A DNA stretch of 64,000 bases. Origin: CAYLLT01 sp964384465. Lineage in GTDB: Bacteria > Planctomycetota > Phycisphaerae > UBA1845 > PWPN01. The notes beneath the pieces were generated by a model. It saw only the letters and a program-made list of their open reading frames with translations, was not told the origin of the DNA and did not search any database. Below, piece by piece: positions 51,167 to 59,837 of the stretch. Numbering within the stretch: the first letter of the stretch is position 1; every line of letters begins with the position of its first letter. The stretch is taken from the NCBI GenBank assembly GCA_964384465.1, contig CAYLLT010000004.1, positions 43,876 through 107,875 on the forward strand, written 5' to 3'. Position numbers and translations under genes: made by a program.

Positions 51167-53344
51167 CTAATTGGGCTTTGAATGGGTCGCCGAGCGTGAG
51201 GGGCCGCGAAGAACCAGGATTTTACCAGGGAGCAATTCGCGGCGACGGCCGTCGATCATGACATCCGCTGGCTGGTCGCGAAGGTTCATAACCAGATACG
51301 TGGTCTGCTCATCGTGTCGCCAGGCGGTGCAGCGGATATCGGCACCGCTCGGCGGTGAGCTCGTGCCGTCGACGGCACCGGTCGAACCGTCGGGGACGAG
51401 GGACAGCAGCCGGGGCAGCCGTTTCATGAGTTCGACCGGTTCGGCGGCCGCGCACCAGTCGAGTTTTTTAACCGGCTCCAGCCCTCTTTCCGTCTGTTGC
51501 CAGCGGGGAGCGGCGCCCGCGCGGACCACGGTCACTCCCGCGTTCTGCGCAGCTCGCAGTGCGGCGACCGTCTTCTCATGCAGCAGCACGCAGGGAGGGA
51601 GCACGACGTGCGAATACCTTGCCCGGCCGAGCACCAGTTGCCGATCCGCCGGTTGAGCCCGCCACAGATCGGCCTCATCGATAAGCTGCACTCCGACCTG
51701 ATGATCCAGGCACAAGGACAACAGCGCTACCAGATCGTTGCGCAGCGGCGAATCGGCGGTGAACTCGGCCGGCGGTTGGGCTGCGAAACTGCGGATCGGC
51801 CAGACGACCGCCACCGGGGCGATCTGGGTCGCGCCGCGAAGGTGATTCTGAAGCGAGGCCAGTTCGTGACCCAACGCGACCATACCTGACCAGCGGGAGC
51901 TGTCGGGGCCAAAGTCCGGCGGCGCTTCGGTGAGGCGCAGTCCCTCCGTGCTGTTGTATGCGCAGTGGACCACCGGCGTAGTGACGCCCATCATCAGTTG
52001 CCAGCGAAGAATGCGGCCCGCCTGTTCGGCGGTGAAATTCAGCCCGCTGCACGCCAATGACTCACTCAGCACGCCGGCCTTGCTGCGCTGCTGAGCCACG
52101 GAAACCGCGCTCAGCACGCCGATGTTGATCAGCCCGTGCCGGTGATCGCCGACGGCGGGGATGATGAGATCAAAGCCCGGCAAGGTGAAATCCTCAAAGA
52201 GCGGAAAGAGGTTGCTGACGCACTCGTTTTGCTGAACCGGGTCGTCCTCGGGACTGATGTGGCCGACCAGCGCCAGATCATGCTCACGGCACCAGCGGCT
52301 CACCGGTTGCACCCATGCCGCCCGAAAGCGATCACCGCACCACGCGCGGTAATGGACCCGCGTCAGTATGGCGGTCTCATCCATCGGTCCGTCGAAGAGC
52401 CGCCACAGCCGCGGTGCCAGTTCGTAGCCGAACCGCGCACGGAAGTCTTCAAACATGCCACGGGTCCACGGGAACCGGCTGCTGTACTTGGGCTCATCGC
52501 TGAAAATCGCGCGCACCGTCTTGCCGAAATGCCGTCCCACCACGGCGAAATACCGCTCGTGGGTGTGACGGATGAAGGCTTGCGTCGCCTCCGGGTTCAA
52601 CCGATCCGGCTCTGCTCCCCAGGTTTCTGCCGCCACGGGCTGCGCGACAAACGCCAGCAACTTGAATCCGGTCGGGACCTCCTTGACCTCCACCGCCAGC
52701 TCGGGATCAACCGTCCAGGCGCGCGGGCAGGGATACAGAGGAGTGGCGGGGTAATAGTACCGGCTGTCCCAGGGGTCGAGCTTGACCCACTTCCGGCGAA
52801 CCAGGCCGACCTCGCGCGTCAGGTCAACGGTCTCGCCGCTGGTCTCGTTGACCATGCCGCACCACAGCGGGATGCCGGAGGGGCAGCAGTACAACCCGGA
52901 CCTTTCCGCACCGCCGTCGACGGCGGGCGTAGCGGCCGACGGTTCGTACCGCCGGATTTCCATCGCCCGGAACTCTGGGTGCTCCATCGTGACCCAGCCG
53001 CCGGCATTGCCGCTGGGCCACGGATCCTCGTCGTAGAGCCACACATCCACGCCACTCGCCGCACATCGCTCGACGGTCCGCCGGACGAAGGCGAACCACG
53101 CATCACCGCCGTAGGGCTTGAGCAGCCCGGGTCGAGGGTGGAGGCATACCGCGGCCGCATCCCCCTTGGCAAAGGCGTCGATGAATCGGTCCATCTTCGC
53201 GTCACTGCATTCGTCGTTGAGCGCCCAGAAGTACACCAGGCCAGGCTTGTGGAAAAGTTCTGCCTGCGGCTCGGCCTGCGCGACCGCGCCGATGAACAGC
53301 AAACATGCCGCGTTGGCAATTAGGACGATAACTCGTGTCCTCAT
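51167..53344 (-). CDS. Exported glycoside hydrolase, GH106-like (alpha-L-rhamnosidase type)
   Basis: ATG 53344 follows GAGGTG and gives 725 residues with a signal peptide to about Ala24. Near the start, VYFWALNDECSDAKM and GLLKPYGGDAWFAF, then VDVWLYDEDPWPSGNAGGW, are typical of GH106-like proteins. FSDEPKYSSRFPW holds an acidic residue that may be the catalytic acid. The end is a beta-sandwich or GATase-like part. It would act on rhamnose-containing polysaccharide outside the cytoplasm. The gene diverges from the exported set at 53541. Confidence 0.72.
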   Translation of the reverse strand: MRTRVIVLIANAACLLFIGAVAQAEPQAELFHKPGLVYFWALNDECSDAKMDRFIDAFAKGDAAAVCLHPRPGLLKPYGGDAWFAFVRRTVERCAASGVDVWLYDEDPWPSGNAGGWVTMEHPEFRAMEIRRYEPSAATPAVDGGAERSGLYCCPSGIPLWCGMVNETSGETVDLTREVGLVRRKWVKLDPWDSRYYYPATPLYPCPRAWTVDPELAVEVKEVPTGFKLLAFVAQPVAAETWGAEPDRLNPEATQAFIRHTHERYFAVVGRHFGKTVRAIFSDEPKYSSRFPWTRGMFEDFRARFGYELAPRLWRLFDGPMDETAILTRVHYRAWCGDRFRAAWVQPVSRWCREHDLALVGHISPEDDPVQQNECVSNLFPLFEDFTLPGFDLIIPAVGDHRHGLINIGVLSAVSVAQQRSKAGVLSESLACSGLNFTAEQAGRILRWQLMMGVTTPVVHCAYNSTEGLRLTEAPPDFGPDSSRWSGMVALGHELASLQNHLRGATQIAPVAVVWPIRSFAAQPPAEFTADSPLRNDLVALLSLCLDHQVGVQLIDEADLWRAQPADRQLVLGRARYSHVVLPPCVLLHEKTVAALRAAQNAGVTVVRAGAAPRWQQTERGLEPVKKLDWCAAAEPVELMKRLPRLLSLVPDGSTGAVDGTSSPPSGADIRCTAWRHDEQTTYLVMNLRDQPADVMIDGRRRELLPGKILVLRGPSRSATHSKPN

Positions 53345-53421
53345 GGTGTTCACCTCGCCCGCTCCTCTCACACCCCGATACCGGTTAGTCTTATCGAAGA
53401 ATAACATGAACCCCAAAACTC

Positions 53422-53487
53422 AACAGGAGCAAACAGAGAAAACAGAGACCGAAAAGAAAATCTCCATTTCCTCCGTTACCTCCTGTT
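53422..53487. repeat. Long imperfect stem-loop in the divergent region
   Basis: AACAGGAGCAAACAGAGAAA... (53422-53447) pairs imperfectly with 53462-53487 (...CCGTTACCTCCTGTT). AG-rich on one strand. It lies in the 196-bp region between the GH106-like gene and the 53541 gene and may be a repeat element. Confidence 0.65.
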
Positions 53488-53540
53488 CAGCCTCTTCCCG
53501 GAGCGAACACCCGCGCGCGACCGTGCGAAGGAGACACGTT

Positions 53541-55934
53541 ATGATACCGCGAGAAAGGAAACCCGGGATTGCTCGTCGCGATTTTCTCGCGGGGGCCGCC
53601 GCCGCGACGTTCGCGATCGTCAAGCCCACGCCGGTCCGTGCCGGTCGTGGCGCAAACGACGCATCCGGCGGAGGGGCCGGCGAAGCCCTGAGCAGGGAGA
53701 CGATTTACACCGGAGTTAGCCTGGAGTTTGTTCAGCTTTGGGACCACCTGGCCAGGATCAAGCAGACAAAGGAACTGGGGCTGGGCAACCTGGTTGTCCT
53801 TGCCGCCACGTTTCACGTGGGCAACGAGGAGGAACGGCGTCGCTGGAAGGAGCTTTATCCGGCGCTGGCGGAGCAGATCGACAAGGTTGCCCCGACCAAG
53901 ACGCTGCAGCAGGTGGGGTCTCCGGTGATTCTTCAGCTCCCCGAGGAACTCCTGATCGAAGAGGCCCGGCTTTGCCGTGAGAATGGGCTCTACTTCGGGA
54001 CAGCGTCTTATCTCACTCAATGCCAGGGGCAGGATTGTACCGGCTTCTTCAACAGGCTGAAGGAGGTCGCAGGCAAATACTGGTTGAGCCATTCAATGTT
54101 TGGAGAGCACACGAGCAGCTTAAGTGGAGGCCGGCCTGCCAGCTTTTGGAGGAGCAAGGAAGGAATCGACCCGGAGAAAATGAACCTGCAAGAAATGCGG
54201 GATTGGTTCGTGAACCGGGATCGCAAAGCGGTTCTGGACGCGCAGAAGGCCGGCGTGCCGATGATCGATAACATCGAAGCCACCGCGCAGTTCAGATTGG
54301 GCTTGGCGGCCGGGGCGAACTGTCCGGTTCTGGAGCTGGCGCCCTATGAACCGCTCAGCGGGCTGGCGGCGGTGCGGGGGGCGGCCAAGGCATATCGTTC
54401 ACCCTTGTGGGGTGTGACCTTCGCTTTAGGTTGGTACCGGCCTCCAGTGGACCTTTCCGTGCCCAACCGGGCGCGCATCGCTTACAACCTTTTCTACGCG
54501 GGCGGCGCCCGTCTCTTCTTTGACGTGAACGACTATTTTCACATTTATTCCCTGGGTGCGGGCTGGTTCGAAGACCCCCGGCCCCCTGCGCGCATGGGGG
54601 AAGTGGAGTACAAGGGTTTCGACGATCCGATCTGCGCGGCGGGACGGAAGGTCATGCAAGACCATTACAAGTTTGTACAGTTTCACGACCGACCCGCGGG
54701 CGGGCCACGGGTCAAGCTTGGTTTCGTATTGGGTCATCTGGACAGCTACACGGGTTTCATCAATCAGAGCCACGTCTGGGGCGTGCACGAAGCGGGATGG
54801 GAAGCGGGCGATGCGGAGAAGACCTGGCAGTATTTCCATCGCCTCTACGATGTCGAGCCGTGGTACACGCCGTCGCTGAAAGGTTACTGGCAGAACGATC
54901 CGGTTCAGCCTGTGAAGTACGGAACCCCGCCTTGCGGTCAGGTGGATATCGTTCCCGTGGAAGCCCCTCTCCACGTCCTGCAGACCTATAGCTGTCTCGT
55001 GTTTCTCGGTTGGAACACCATGGAGGAGGACACATACGAGAAGCTCAAGCGATACGTGCACGCGGGAGGACGTCTATTCATGAGTGTGCCGCAGTTGAGT
55101 TCCCAGGTGGAGCGCAAGGGCGAGCTGAAATTGATTCGCGGGGGCGACTACGCGGACCTGTTCGGGGCGCGCATCACCGGAGCCGGCGAGCAAGCTTCGG
55201 CTGTTCAGTTCGTGGCCGACAGCGCCTTTTCATCCTATCGGTTCCCGCAATTGGCTTCCTACGAGGAAACGGTACGGCTGGCGAAAACGGAAGTGGGGTC
55301 GTCGACGACCCTGGGGACGGCGGCGGTGCTGGCGGCGACTCCGCAGGGATCTCCCGTGTTGCTGGAGAACCGCGCGGGCAAGGGCGTCGCCTGGTTGTTA
55401 ACGACGTGGAGCTATCCCGGACTGCATCTCCAGCGGTTCATGACCGACCTGATGCGGACAATTTCCAACGGGGAGCAGGACCAGATCACCGTGGAGGGCG
55501 ACTCGGTGTTCTACGCGGTGTATGGGAAAGAGGGCGCAGCGGGTGATAAGCTGACCACCCTATACCTGGTCAACCGGAACCATTATGGTCTTCCGGAGTA
55601 TTGTCGCGTGGCCATTCAGGGCAAATCGGTGCTGATGCGGGTCGAGGGATACGACATGAGGATTGTCTGGCACCAGGCGGACCTGATGGTCTCTCCTTTT
55701 GACCGGTTTGTGAAGGTGGAGGGGGTGCAGGCGGGTCAAGAGGATTACGCGGTGGGTCTGGTGGCGGAGAAAGGAGTTCATCGGATTCAATTGGCCTGTC
55801 CGGGGCGGGAGATAGACCGTGTGCTGCTGGAGGGAACGCCCCAGTCCATAGTCCGGGAGGCGGGAGGCGGCACAAGTTTCGAGAGCGCGATGGATGGGAA
55901 GCAGCAGTTGACCGTGCACCTGAGAAAAGCATGA
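53541..55934 (+). CDS. Tat-exported protein, probable glycoside-hydrolase-like enzyme
   Basis: ATG 53541 with AAGGAG at 8 bases gives 797 residues. The leader KPGIARRDFLAGAAAATFAI is a twin-arginine signal. Domains: a TIM-barrel-like part (from about 50 to 400), then a GATase/beta-galactosidase trimerisation-like part (LQTYSCLVFLGWNTMEEDTYEKLKRYVHAGGRLFMSVPQLS) and a small C-terminal sandwich. I do not recognise a GH family number. The next gene overlaps by ATGA. Confidence 0.65.
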   Translation: MIPRERKPGIARRDFLAGAAAATFAIVKPTPVRAGRGANDASGGGAGEALSRETIYTGVSLEFVQLWDHLARIKQTKELGLGNLVVLAATFHVGNEEERRRWKELYPALAEQIDKVAPTKTLQQVGSPVILQLPEELLIEEARLCRENGLYFGTASYLTQCQGQDCTGFFNRLKEVAGKYWLSHSMFGEHTSSLSGGRPASFWRSKEGIDPEKMNLQEMRDWFVNRDRKAVLDAQKAGVPMIDNIEATAQFRLGLAAGANCPVLELAPYEPLSGLAAVRGAAKAYRSPLWGVTFALGWYRPPVDLSVPNRARIAYNLFYAGGARLFFDVNDYFHIYSLGAGWFEDPRPPARMGEVEYKGFDDPICAAGRKVMQDHYKFVQFHDRPAGGPRVKLGFVLGHLDSYTGFINQSHVWGVHEAGWEAGDAEKTWQYFHRLYDVEPWYTPSLKGYWQNDPVQPVKYGTPPCGQVDIVPVEAPLHVLQTYSCLVFLGWNTMEEDTYEKLKRYVHAGGRLFMSVPQLSSQVERKGELKLIRGGDYADLFGARITGAGEQASAVQFVADSAFSSYRFPQLASYEETVRLAKTEVGSSTTLGTAAVLAATPQGSPVLLENRAGKGVAWLLTTWSYPGLHLQRFMTDLMRTISNGEQDQITVEGDSVFYAVYGKEGAAGDKLTTLYLVNRNHYGLPEYCRVAIQGKSVLMRVEGYDMRIVWHQADLMVSPFDRFVKVEGVQAGQEDYAVGLVAEKGVHRIQLACPGREIDRVLLEGTPQSIVREAGGGTSFESAMDGKQQLTVHLRKA

Positions 55935-58615
55935 CCATCGGCAACGCGACACATAGAATGAACGACCGCATCAGCTCCGTCCTGATTGGCCTGACGCTGC
56001 TGGTCACGTTGAGTTTGGCGAGCCCGCTCCGCGCTGCGGATGTATTCATCCGCGTCCGAGTCACCGAGCCTTCCACAGGGCATTGCCAGGTGATCATCGG
56101 AGGTTTCGGGCACGCGGGTGTGTGGGCGATGCCGGACGAGAAGATCAATGTTGATGCCGGACAGTGGAGCAACTGGGTCGATCTGCGCAAATGGCCCCTC
56201 CACGGCCGCATGGACCGCGTAGGCGGCCTCGCCGAATGGTCATCCGGCAAAGTGAAAGTGTCCCCACCCGTTCAATCGCTCCCCCAGGTCCAGAGGACCT
56301 GGGCCACCCACCAGGGCTGCGCGTTTGATGTGCAGCTTGCCGACAAGGCGGATCCGAACGCGGTGGTCATATCCTTCTCGGAGAAAAGCGAATCCGACAC
56401 CATCGGGTTTCTGCTGCCCACGCCGCTTCGCGAGCACGCGAAAGAATTCGAGACCGGCTCGCAGATGACCGCGCGGCAGTTGAAGTGGGCGCAGGAGATC
56501 ACCGGCGGCAAAGCGCCTTCGATCAAGCACTTCGACATCTGCACCAGCCTGTGGGGGCCTTACGATCCCGCGCTGGCCCGGCAGAATCTGCAAACGATCA
56601 AGCTGTTGGGATTCAATGTCAGCGGCGGGACGACTACGCCCCTGCTTCGCGAGGCGGGCATGAACGTGGCGAGTTCGAGTTGGGATTATTTGGTCGATCC
56701 GGACGAATCCACCCGAAAATGGAATGAATTTCGCGAGAAGAGTGTGCCCGCACGGAAGGCCGATCCGGATGGCGCGTGGGAATACGCGCATATGCGCTTC
56801 TTCACCGTCTCGGACGAGATCGGGACGCTCAGCTTCAAGGAGGTTGAAAAGAAAAAGCGCGACGGGTGGTTCCGGGAATACTTGCGACAACAACATGTAT
56901 CGGACACTGACTTGGGAAAACCCGTGGACCAGGTGGATTTCCCGCAGGCGATGATGGAAGGTAAACATCTTCCCCGCGATGCGGATTTGCCGACTCGGCG
57001 AGCAGCGTACTTCGCCGCCAAGTTCGGGCATTGGTGGTCGGTGCAGCGGCTGCGTCAGGCAGGTGAAGGTGTCCACGCCGCCCTACCCGGTTTGAAGACC
57101 GAAGCACTCCCTACGAGTCACGGCTTCTTCAACGGCTCGGGGCCGCCGCATCTGGGCATGAGCTACAAATTGCTCGACTTGTTCGAGATCGCATCGCAAC
57201 ACGCGGTGGACATCCTGGCCGCGGAGGACTGGCTGGGACTCAATCACATGTACAACGAGGCGTACACGTGGACGGGCGCCCAGTCATTCGAATACCTCAA
57301 CGCCATCATGCGCTCCGCCATCGCAGTGAATGAGGGTAGCATGGGTAAGCGGAGCGGTACTCCGCGCAGCTTACCCGTGGCGAACGTCGAGAGTGCCCCG
57401 GCCACGGGCAAGCGAGTACGCTTGCCCATGCCACCCGATTCACCGATGACCCTCATGGGCCTGATCACGCCGAGCGACGATCAATATCTGCGGCTCAAGG
57501 CGTATTCCTGTCTCGGCCAGGGAGCCAAGACGTTTTTTTTCTGGACCTTCGGCCCGACGTACATCGGCACCGAGAACTACTGGTCCGATCTCCGCAGCGA
57601 ATATGAGGGCATCGCCCGGTTCACCCGCATGCTGGGCAAGGCCGAGGACGTGCTCTGGCCCGCTCAGCCCGTTTCCGACCGGGTCGCGATCCTGTACTCC
57701 GTCAGCCACGACATCTGGTATCCCGACCTGCCGGCGGCCTTCGTGGAAAAACGGCTGCTCTGGCACGCGCTGCGGCATCTCGGTGTGCAGCCGGATTTCC
57801 TGCGCGAGGAGGATGTTGAAACCGGACGACTCGACAAGTATCAAGCCCTGTTCGTCGCGGACTGGTGTGTGAGTCGCAAGGCCTCAGCGGCGATCGGCGA
57901 ATGGACGAAGCATGGCGGCGTGCTCTATCTCTCGGGCGGCGCCGCGACCCGTGATGAGTTCAACGAACCGTTCACACCGGCGTTCGCCAAAAACATCTGG
58001 GCCGACCCCGCCCACCTCCTCCAGCAGGAGGGTCACAGTTTCAACGAGCGAACCGATCTGCCGAACCTTGAGCCGATGACGTTAGCGTCGGTCGATCTGG
58101 GCGGGACCTCATTCAAGCTGCCGGTCCTGGGTTGCCGGCTCGACCTGCGCGATGGCATCGGCTCGCGCTGCGCCGCGTTCGATGATAATAAGCCGGCCGG
58201 GACAGTCGTTGATTACGGCCAGGGCAAGGTTGTGGCCTTTGGTTTTATGCCGATGCTGGCCTATGGCCAACTCGCCGGCTTCCAGCCGAAGACCCTGGCC
58301 GAAAAATGGCCGGCCGAGCCGCGCCGGATCATCCAGTACGTCCTCGATCGAGCCGGCGTGAAGCCTGTCGCGCGGCCGGACCAGCCGGTGGTGGAAGCCA
58401 GCCTGCTGACCGGACCCAATGGTTCAGCCCTGGTGCTGGCGAACTATACGTACCATCCCATCCCGTCACTGTCCGTGGATGTGACGTTGCCGAGCCCCAT
58501 CAAGAGCGCGACCAGTTGCGAGGGGGCGGCGGTGCGTGTGCAGAAAACGCAGACCGGGGTCCGTATCACCATGCCGCTGGACTGGACCGACGTCGTTCTT
58601 CTGGATCACGAGTGA
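55931..58615 (+). CDS. Sec-exported glycosidase-like protein carrying two in-frame palindromic insertions
   Basis: The ATG overlaps the previous stop (ATGA). 894 residues with signal peptide near 10-35 (ATG 55958 is an alternative). An N-terminal beta-sandwich is followed by a barrel-like domain (FDICTSLWGPYDPALARQNL, FTVSDEIGTLSF with a possible catalytic Glu) and a GATase-like domain (LDKYQALFVADWCVSRKASAAI, HGGVLYLSGGAATRDEF), as in beta-galactosidase-type proteins. Residues near 118-124 and 468-502 are encoded by palindromic repeats and probably lie in loops. No GH family is assigned. Confidence 0.65.
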   Translation: MTIGNATHRMNDRISSVLIGLTLLVTLSLASPLRAADVFIRVRVTEPSTGHCQVIIGGFGHAGVWAMPDEKINVDAGQWSNWVDLRKWPLHGRMDRVGGLAEWSSGKVKVSPPVQSLPQVQRTWATHQGCAFDVQLADKADPNAVVISFSEKSESDTIGFLLPTPLREHAKEFETGSQMTARQLKWAQEITGGKAPSIKHFDICTSLWGPYDPALARQNLQTIKLLGFNVSGGTTTPLLREAGMNVASSSWDYLVDPDESTRKWNEFREKSVPARKADPDGAWEYAHMRFFTVSDEIGTLSFKEVEKKKRDGWFREYLRQQHVSDTDLGKPVDQVDFPQAMMEGKHLPRDADLPTRRAAYFAAKFGHWWSVQRLRQAGEGVHAALPGLKTEALPTSHGFFNGSGPPHLGMSYKLLDLFEIASQHAVDILAAEDWLGLNHMYNEAYTWTGAQSFEYLNAIMRSAIAVNEGSMGKRSGTPRSLPVANVESAPATGKRVRLPMPPDSPMTLMGLITPSDDQYLRLKAYSCLGQGAKTFFFWTFGPTYIGTENYWSDLRSEYEGIARFTRMLGKAEDVLWPAQPVSDRVAILYSVSHDIWYPDLPAAFVEKRLLWHALRHLGVQPDFLREEDVETGRLDKYQALFVADWCVSRKASAAIGEWTKHGGVLYLSGGAATRDEFNEPFTPAFAKNIWADPAHLLQQEGHSFNERTDLPNLEPMTLASVDLGGTSFKLPVLGCRLDLRDGIGSRCAAFDDNKPAGTVVDYGQGKVVAFGFMPMLAYGQLAGFQPKTLAEKWPAEPRRIIQYVLDRAGVKPVARPDQPVVEASLLTGPNGSALVLANYTYHPIPSLSVDVTLPSPIKSATSCEGAAVRVQKTQTGVRITMPLDWTDVVLLDHE
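56283..56303. repeat. Palindrome family P, in-frame copy 1
   Basis: CCCAGGTCC and GGACCTGGG with a 3-base loop. The flanking CCACCCA is shared, inverted, with the copy at 62093-62113. It encodes the residues LPQVQRTWATH. Confidence 0.8.
57343..57427. repeat. Two related hairpins inserted in the coding sequence
   Basis: GGGTAAGC...GCTTACCC (57343-57376) and GGGCAAGCG-AGTA-CGCTTGCCC (57406-57427) are related and inverted about a centre; the flanks GGTAGCATG and CATGCCACC also match inverted. They encode the low-similarity residues from SMGKRSGTPRSLP to GKRVRLPMPP. BIME-like. Confidence 0.82.
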
Positions 58616-58905
58616 TGCATCAGCGTGCAAGAACATCCGTCGTTGGACGCGCGCAATGGGACTTTCGCCCGAGCCGATGAAACCGCAAGCGGCTCCGTTC
58701 TCCCTTTCAATCCGTGATCCACAATCCGCGATCCGAAATCATCTTCATCTCCTCTGGCGGCTCGTCGCGAGGGACGTTACAATACTCATGCACAGCGAGA
58801 ACTGGCTGTGGGTGTGCTTGTTGTGGGCATATCCTCTTGGGGTGATGTGCCTTTATGTCTGACCCATGCCGCTGGACCTGAATCGCTGCGGAGCGGAAAG
58901 ACGGT

Positions 58906-58934
58906 TTGCCTCGCAGTGAGTTTGGAGTTATACT
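58906..58934 (+). promoter_or_regulatory. Sigma-70-type promoter of the DUF5678/protease pair
   Basis: TTGCCT, a 17-base spacer and TATACT are near consensus. The start would be about 58941, only two or three bases before the ATG at 58943, so the transcript would be nearly leaderless. Confidence 0.65.
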
Positions 58935-58942
58935 GCCCATTG

Positions 58943-59182
58943 ATGAGCGCGAATACGACCATCCCGCTTCCGACCGCTGGGAACTCCGCCAACTGCCGCT
59001 GGATTCAGGAGGAATGGGCTCAATTGCTGCGCGATTATCCGGATCAGTGGGTTGCCGTTGATCGGGGGCGCGTGTTGGCCGCCGGTCGAAACCTCAGCCA
59101 GGTTGCGGACGAAGCGGAACGTGCCGGTGCATCACCCGACGTGGTCCACCAATTCGTCGCCGGCGCGACCATGATCCTTTGA
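58943..59182 (+). CDS. DUF5678-like small protein
   Basis: 79 residues from ATG 58943. The core WVAVDRGRVLAAGRNLSQVADEAERAG matches DUF5678 domains. Proteins of this kind are often encoded beside a retropepsin-like protein, as here with the gene starting 22 bp downstream. No ribosome site is visible, fitting a leaderless start. Function unknown. Confidence 0.72.
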   Translation: MSANTTIPLPTAGNSANCRWIQEEWAQLLRDYPDQWVAVDRGRVLAAGRNLSQVADEAERAGASPDVVHQFVAGATMIL

Positions 59183-59204
59183 CTCGGGCCGTTGAGGCTT
59201 CCAC

Positions 59205-59648
59205 TTGTCCAGGATTTCGCTGCTGATTTATCGAGGCGCCCATCCTGTAGCCGCTCAGATTGGCTACACCTTCAGCGCGACCCGAATCGTCGCTCGCGTC
59301 GCCCTGAAAACCCCATCCGGATGGACCAGCTATGAGCCCGGGATTGTGGACACGGGAGCAACAGTCAGCCTCTTCCCCGCCAGAACGTGGCGCGCCGCCG
59401 ACTGCCAGATCATTGGGGATGTTCAGGTGGGAGGCGTAATCCCGCTCGATCAATGTCGTATCCGCGCCAAACTCGCCCGCGTCTCCTGCGCCTTATCTGA
59501 CGGAACAACGCTGATCGGGCCGTTCAACATTCACGCCTACTTGGCCGAATCGGACGAAGTTCCATTGCTTCTGGGTGTTTCCGATCTGATCGAGAGCGGA
59601 ACACTCCTGGTCAGCATGGCCAAGAACCAGGCTACGTTTGAATGCTGA
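59205..59648 (+). CDS. Retropepsin-like aspartic protease family protein
   Basis: 147 residues from a TTG start. YEPGIVDTGATVSLFPARTW has the D-T-G-A active motif with the usual S/T following it. VPLLLGVSDLIESGTLLVS is the second conserved turn (hydrophobic-Leu-Gly). Single-domain, so a dimer is expected. Paired with the DUF5678-like gene. The only other member with a clear active triad in the window is at 31697-32071, to which it is distantly related. Confidence 0.72.
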   Translation: MSRISLLIYRGAHPVAAQIGYTFSATRIVARVALKTPSGWTSYEPGIVDTGATVSLFPARTWRAADCQIIGDVQVGGVIPLDQCRIRAKLARVSCALSDGTTLIGPFNIHAYLAESDEVPLLLGVSDLIESGTLLVSMAKNQATFEC

Positions 59649-59756
59649 AAGCCGGCTCTGTCGAAATCCCAGGCTGCCGTTCCGAGTACCATGAGATCAT
59701 GAGTCAGCCAGGTAGCTGAGGCGAATGTAGGACGGGTGGCACAGTCGATTGTGTGT

Positions 59757-59775
59757 CACTGCACAACGGGCAGTG
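59757..59775. repeat. Short hairpin upstream of the 59838 gene
   Basis: CACTGC and GCAGTG with a 7-base loop, within a run GTGGCACAGTCGATTGTG that also has inverted parts. REP-like; 63 bases before the gene start. Confidence 0.55.
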
Positions 59776-59837
59776 CAGTTCGCGAGGGGACTCTCGAACG
59801 TGACCCCCGACTTGGGAAATCTCGACTGAGGGTGATT

